From: a virus
Virus record (IMG/VR): IMGVR_UViG_3300017748_002087
Coordinates: 1 to 25,256 of that record
Strand: one strand, 5' to 3'
DNA length: 25,256 nt
Within the stretch, counting starts at the first letter, position 1. Each line of letters begins with the position of its first letter. Position numbers and translations under genes: made by a program. Under the pieces are notes generated by a model. The model did not search any database and was not told the origin of the DNA. It was given only the letters and a program-made list of their open reading frames with translations. Shown here one piece after another: positions 22,817-25,256 of the stretch.

Positions 22817-23031
22817 TGATAGACCCTTTCTTTTTTATTTTGTTGCCAAGCTAGGTAGTCTTCTTCTAATAGACCGTGATGTTCCATAAACTCTTGCAAA
22901 TCTAAGACTTGGTACAACAAAGATCTATTACTGTCTACAATCCTGCGTACAGAGGGTTTAGATTTATATAGTTTAAGAACTTCACGCAGCTCAGAATCTG
23001 ATAGAGTCCAGTACTCGTCTTCGTCTTCCAT
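22813..23031 (-). CDS. Small helical protein, first gene after the 23.1-kb regulatory gap
   Basis: A 72-residue protein starting at ATG 23031 with TAGGAAG 5 nt upstream. It is acidic at the start (EDEDEYWTLSDSELREVL) and then helical (SVRRIVDSNRSLLYQVLDLQEFMEHHGLLEEDYLAWQQ). It lies just downstream of an AT-rich regulatory gap, so it is the head of a new leftward unit. No family recognised. Confidence 0.65.
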   Translation of the reverse strand: MEDEDEYWTLSDSELREVLKLYKSKPSVRRIVDSNRSLLYQVLDLQEFMEHHGLLEEDYLAWQQNKKERVYH

Positions 23032-23041
23032 AATCTTCCTA

Positions 23042-23103
23042 ACTTTAAGTTATACTTTAAGTATTCTAATAAAAGAATAGAAATAAAAGAAATAACTTTA
23101 AGT
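23042..23103. repeat. Three ACTTTAAGT 9-mers in the regulatory gap
   Basis: Exact copies at 23042-23050, 23054-23062 and 23095-23103, plus an imperfect ACTCAAAGT at 23134-23142. The 9-mer is itself an odd-centred palindrome. Spacing of the first two is 12 bp, roughly one helical turn. They could be repressor or activator half-sites or iterons. They lie within a leftward transcription start region. Confidence 0.7.
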
Positions 23104-23146
23104 AATACCTATAGTATATACATATAGGTATTGACTCAAAGTTATT
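23091..23146. promoter_or_regulatory. Large AT-rich palindrome (operator/origin candidate)
   Basis: A left arm 23091-23113 and right arm 23123-23146 are reverse complements except for one mismatch and one extra base, with a 9-nt loop. The inner 10 bp AATACCTATA / TATAGGTATT is perfect. In RNA transcribed leftward the mismatch becomes a G-U pair. The region 23032-23168 is very AT-rich; TTGAAA and TATACT elements on the minus strand could be promoter boxes, but spacing is not convincing. An origin or operator is possible. Confidence 0.6.
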
Positions 23147-23168
23147 TCAAGTAGGTCATACTGTCACA

Positions 23169-23234
23169 CTATGACAGAACGATGATCAACCAAATTAAAA
23201 TTGATACACCTACAGCTACAAGATCAGTAGCCAT
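23169..23234 (-). CDS. 21-residue membrane peptide
   Basis: ATG 23234 is preceded by a strong ribosome site (AAGGAG, 7 nt upstream) and runs to TAG 23171-23169. After MATD the peptide is almost wholly hydrophobic (LVAVGVSILIWLIIVL), long enough to span a membrane once. It is flanked by non-coding DNA and followed by a hairpin, CTGTCA-5 nt-TGACAG (23161-23177), whose loop contains the stop. The excellent ribosome site argues for translation. No family can be assigned to so short a sequence. Confidence 0.6.
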   Translation of the reverse strand: MATDLVAVGVSILIWLIIVLS

Positions 23235-23291
23235 GTCTTTCTCCTTCCGAAACTCTACGAGTTGTACTCAAAACGAAACGATAATCAAGAA

Positions 23292-23489
23292 CTAAAAAAC
23301 TTTTTCTTGGATACGGATACTAAGATCGTTATCAATTTTTCTATTAGCTTTGTTAACTAAGTAGTTGATAACAGTGCAGTATATCTCACCCTTATCTATA
23401 CCATAACGAGTCATGAAGTCTGTCTTAGTACTACCCTTTGGGGTTTTATAAGAAACTTTTATCTCGTACATTTTATTTTTATTTTGCAT
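23292..23489 (-). CDS. Small basic protein, unrecognised (65 aa)
   Basis: Start ATG 23489, chosen because CTGGAG lies 7 nt upstream; the frame opens earlier within the neighbouring gene. It contains YEIKVSYKTPKGSTKTDFMTRYGIDKG then TVINYLVNKANRKIDNDLSIRIQEK, a beta-beta-helix-beta-like pattern with net positive charge. Nucleic-acid binding is possible. It is the last gene before the AT-rich gap. Confidence 0.62.
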   Translation of the reverse strand: MQNKNKMYEIKVSYKTPKGSTKTDFMTRYGIDKGEIYCTVINYLVNKANRKIDNDLSIRIQEKVF

Positions 23490-23502
23490 TTTAATCTCCA
23501 GG

Positions 23503-23676
23503 TTAATAAAAATATTCTGCGTCAAGCATATAGTCTTGGACTATACTACTTGTCTTCTCAACAGATTTTCTTTCCATCGATGCTGCTAGTAAGGCTAAAG
23601 ATAAAGATCGCAGCTCTTCATTATCTAATTCTTTATAGAACACACTCTTGAATATTGCTTGGGTTCTAGGGTTCAT
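23503..23676 (-). CDS. Small helical protein (57 aa), unrecognised
   Basis: From ATG 23676 (AAAGGAG 8-9 nt upstream) to TAA 23505-23503. The sequence is helical: AIFKSVFYKELDNEELRSLSLALLAASMER, followed by KTSSIVQDYMLDAEYFY. The downstream gene's ribosome site begins right after its stop. It has normal codon use and operon spacing; the function is unknown. Confidence 0.65.
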   Translation of the reverse strand: MNPRTQAIFKSVFYKELDNEELRSLSLALLAASMERKSVEKTSSIVQDYMLDAEYFY

Positions 23677-23690
23677 GTTCTAATCTCCTT

Positions 23691-23894
23691 TTACCTTCTG
23701 CGTAAGTCATCGTCAGTCACCTCTACTACATCCCTCCAATCGTATATGTCTTCCTTTGTTCCTAACCGGGGTTTGAAGTAACCTACATCACCCACCTGAC
23801 CCAACGCAATCTTTGCTGCATTGGATGCGTCTACTACAGTGTAGTTCAGAAACATAACGGCTTTACCGTTCTTATGATAAGTTAGGGTACGCAC
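23691..23894 (-). CDS. Small protein (67 aa), GTG start
   Basis: GTG 23894 has GGAGG 9 nt upstream, inside the previous gene (23-nt overlap). The product starts RTLTYHKNGKAVMFLNYTVVDASNAAK, then carries VGYFKPRLGTKEDIYDWRDVVEVTDDD. It is probably a small folded domain with beta strands. An internal ATG gives a shorter form, but the GTG start is better supported. Unrecognised. Confidence 0.6.
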   Translation of the reverse strand: MRTLTYHKNGKAVMFLNYTVVDASNAAKIALGQVGDVGYFKPRLGTKEDIYDWRDVVEVTDDDLRRR

Positions 23895-24060
23895 GTATTA
23901 TATCCTCCATTGCTTTGTTAATATATATCAAGCCGTTCAGTGCTTTCTCTTTTTCTTTTCTAGTTTTAAAATTTGATATTGAATCTCGTGTAAGAGCATT
24001 GGCAATGTTCATTACGTCCATTACCTTCACTCTGCTGAAAAGTATATCATTCACTTCCAT
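23872..24060 (-). CDS. Small helical protein (62 aa), unrecognised
   Basis: ATG 24060, with GGAGG 6 nt upstream, overlaps its upstream neighbour by 14 nt. The sequence includes VMDVMNIANALTRDSISNFKTRKEKEKALNG and IYINKAMEDIIRAYP, consistent with a compact three-helix domain with a basic middle. No known family. Confidence 0.62.
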   Translation of the reverse strand: MEVNDILFSRVKVMDVMNIANALTRDSISNFKTRKEKEKALNGLIYINKAMEDIIRAYPNLS

Positions 24061-24253
24061 CTCTATCCTCCAATTCTTTTAACTGTTCTTCCCACGCATC
24101 TTGCCATACGGCTGCGTGAGCAATCTCTGATGATACCCAACCATGTCGCACACCTGTTCCGTAGGTTTTCTCTAGATCCAGGATGCGGTTCTTGTAATGG
24201 TTGACCATCTTCTCTGCTTCTTCTTGGTTTATACTATACATTGCTAATGGCAT
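24047..24253 (-). CDS. Small helical protein (68 aa), unrecognised
   Basis: Starts at 24259, 24253 and 24241 are all ATG in frame; 24253 is preferred because GAGGT sits 7 nt upstream of it. After a short start comes a helix (INQEEAEKMVNHYKNRILDLEKTYG), then GWVSSEIAHAAVWQDAWEEQLKELEDRDG. The last part is rich in Trp and acidic residues. Overlaps both neighbours. Function unknown. Confidence 0.6.
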   Translation of the reverse strand: MPLAMYSINQEEAEKMVNHYKNRILDLEKTYGTGVRHGWVSSEIAHAAVWQDAWEEQLKELEDRDGSE

Positions 24254-24416
24254 TGTCATACCTCATGCTTACATCTATTCTCCAACTAAAACCTGTTAGC
24301 TTATTGGAGTCAGATAAATTTAATTCTTCGATGTACTCTTCTACTATCTTTGCTACAGTGTCTATCTCAGTACAACCAAAGTCTTCGGCTGCTATCACTA
24401 TATTTCTAAACTGCAT
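24234..24416 (-). CDS. Small alpha/beta protein (60 aa), unrecognised
   Basis: ATG 24416 overlaps the previous gene by 11 nt; GGAGG and GGAAG lie upstream. It reads QFRNIVIAAEDFGCTEIDTVAKIVEEYIEELNLSDSN, then GFSWRIDVSMRYD. The strand-helix-strand pattern suggests a small mixed fold. No motif assigns a role. Confidence 0.6.
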   Translation of the reverse strand: MQFRNIVIAAEDFGCTEIDTVAKIVEEYIEELNLSDSNKLTGFSWRIDVSMRYDNAISNV

Positions 24417-24603
24417 CGTCTTCCAGACCTCCCTTGATTATACTTCTTAGTGCGTGATGCAAAGGTAGATCACCTATCATCACATACTTTTGTTTGCTTT
24501 CTGAATACCTTATACGTTGTGCCATCTCTAAGATATCACTAGGTATCCTACGAGTAGAGAGAACATTCTCCATCTCTATTATTTGGTTAAGTGTTATTGT
24601 CAT
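24406..24603 (-). CDS. Small helical protein (65 aa), unrecognised
   Basis: ATG 24603 is preferred (AAGGAG 8 nt upstream), although the frame opens to 24645. It opens TITLNQIIEMENVLSTRRIPSDILEMAQRI and continues with YVMIGDLPLHHALRSIIKGG. It overlaps the previous gene by 17 nt. No family recognised. Confidence 0.6.
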   Translation of the reverse strand: MTITLNQIIEMENVLSTRRIPSDILEMAQRIRYSESKQKYVMIGDLPLHHALRSIIKGGLEDDAV

Positions 24604-24778
24604 TCGGCTTACTCCTTTCTTCCATAATCTCCGAACAAATATCAATTAAGAGTCTCGTTGACTCAGGTGGTATTGTAATCACCTCATTTTGTACATCGTG
24701 AGTGAGTATCAGTCTATCGTTATGTAGTAACTCTGCTACCCAACCACCACCTATATCTCTTTCAAATTTTGTACTCAT
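24587..24778 (-). CDS. Small protein (63 aa), unrecognised
   Basis: ATG 24778 overlaps the previous stop as ATGA. It has a beta-rich first half (GGGWVAELLHNDRLILTHDVQNEVITIP) and a helical end (STRLLIDICSEIMEERSK). Unknown function. Confidence 0.62.
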   Translation of the reverse strand: MSTKFERDIGGGWVAELLHNDRLILTHDVQNEVITIPPESTRLLIDICSEIMEERSKPNDNNT

Positions 24779-24975
24779 GTTTTGTCTTCCTCCGTTACAA
24801 GCTGTGCTTGCTTCATTAAGTTTGCAATTAACTCTACCTTCTCAACATCGTTAGATGTAAAGTTATCTCCGTAAAACCAGTCACCAAAGTCTAGACTGTT
24901 CTTACATTCTTCAACAATCCATTCGGCTTGCCAAAGATTTATCTTTAGTTTGTGTGGTGTCTTACTTGTTATCAT
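24775..24975 (-). CDS. Small protein after the methyltransferase (66 aa)
   Basis: ATG 24975 overlaps the methyltransferase stop by one base (TAATG) and has AAAGGAGG 6 nt upstream, which overrides a longer upstream frame to 25029. The product is acidic and helical: HKLKINLWQAEWIVEECKNSLDFGDWFYG, then NDVEKVELIANLMKQAQ. No family recognised; it may work with, or just share transcription with, the methyltransferase. Confidence 0.65.
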   Translation of the reverse strand: MITSKTPHKLKINLWQAEWIVEECKNSLDFGDWFYGDNFTSNDVEKVELIANLMKQAQLVTEEDKT

Positions 24976-25256
24976 TAGATTACCTCCTTTAATCCTTGGA
25001 ATATATGTTTGATTACTGCAACAGTCCAACCATTGCCTAGCATTTTGTACCGTTGTGTGTTGGATACGCCACAGGTATACCCATCAGGTACAGTTTGTAG
25101 TCTCTCACATTCAGTCACAGTGAGCTTCCTCCATGTCACCCCTTCATCCAAAGTTAGGTGATTGTTGTGTTCCCATGAGCTAGTGCTGATGGTAGGTGTC
25201 TTACCGTCTTGTGCTTTGAGTCCACCTTTGTTGTAGCCTCTAGCTTTCTGTAAGAT
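24975..25256 (-). CDS. DNA (cytosine-C5) methyltransferase, 3' part only
   Basis: The frame is open at the right window edge, so only the last ~93 residues are here. The end contains RGYNKGG (about residue 6 of the visible part), WRKLTVTECERLQTVPDG and NTQRYKMLGNGWTVAVIKHI, the conserved motif IX-X region of m5C methyltransferases (L-T-x-x-E-x-x-R-L-Q-x-x-P, then Y-x-x-x-GN-x-x). The catalytic PC motif would lie upstream of the window. Probable role: modifying phage DNA against host restriction. Stop TAA overlaps the next start. Confidence 0.88.
   Translation of the reverse strand: MLQKARGYNKGGLKAQDGKTPTISTSSWEHNNHLTLDEGVTWRKLTVTECERLQTVPDGYTCGVSNTQRYKMLGNGWTVAVIKHIFQGLKEVI

Noticed and set aside
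23131-23165. Rightward promoter starting at TTGACT
   Set aside because: No acceptable -10 box at 16-18 nt and no rightward gene downstream.
1-25256. CRISPR array, tRNA gene, insertion sequence or integrase
   Set aside because: I saw no spaced identical repeats, cloverleaf-like sequence, transposase or recombinase motifs. A covariance-model search would be needed to exclude a tRNA fully.

Overview
The window is a stretch of a tailed bacteriophage genome, AT-rich (roughly 37-38 % GC by eye), packed with short or overlapping genes and with no host housekeeping genes. The replication set is T7-like: endonuclease I, PD-(D/E)XK exonuclease, gp2.5-type ssDNA-binding protein, family A DNA polymerase and gp4-type primase-helicase. 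It is combined with a class II (B12-dependent) ribonucleotide reductase, a MazG pyrophosphohydrolase and LPS-heptose genes. This suggests a marine podovirus-like phage of a Gram-negative, probably alphaproteobacterial, host: DUF1289 and DUF6127 are proteobacterial families, and heptose genes point to LPS. No terminase, capsid, portal or RNA polymerase gene lies in the window, so the exact taxon is open.

Layout. Positions 1-11261 are read rightward. First comes a heptose cassette: RfaE domain I kinase (5' end outside the window), cupin, and an HldD epimerase with a shortened C-terminus. Next is a small DUF6127 membrane protein. Then come five virion-type genes: a 1096-aa protein with a long 22/11-residue repeat domain, a lytic transglycosylase, two helical proteins, and an 1167-aa protein that looks like a large internal (DNA-ejection) protein. 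Positions 11268-25256 are read leftward. The two arms converge on one hairpin at 11253-11276 that contains the stop codons of both flanking genes.

The leftward arm, in order of transcription from the right edge, starts with the 3' end of a cytosine-C5 DNA methyltransferase. About nine very small genes follow, then an AT-rich regulatory gap (23032-23291) that holds a large palindrome, repeated 9-mers and a 21-residue membrane peptide gene. Four more small genes lead to a PP-loop (PAPS reductase-like) gene and six more small genes. The replication block (primase-helicase, polymerase, SSB, exonuclease, endonuclease I) comes next, followed by the nucleotide block (47-aa ORF, MazG, NrdJ). A final set comprises a 32-aa ORF, DUF1289, a PD-(D/E)XK-like nuclease, zinc ribbon-DUF3310 and a small conserved phage protein. 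Most junctions are 1-14 nt overlaps of the ATGA, TAATG, TGATG or TTGA type, which implies translational coupling in long operons.

In function, NrdJ, MazG and DUF3310 would feed or clean the dNTP pool used by the polymerase. The exonuclease and endonuclease I would degrade host DNA and resolve recombination intermediates. The methyltransferase and possibly the PP-loop protein would act on DNA modification. The right-reading arm builds the virion's entry machinery and alters surface sugars. Seven small genes on the minus strand (12516-12614, 14738-14881, 21040-21213, 21210-21362, 23169-23234, 23503-23676, and the methyltransferase tail) were found by reading the sequence directly. Promoters and repeats were judged by eye.
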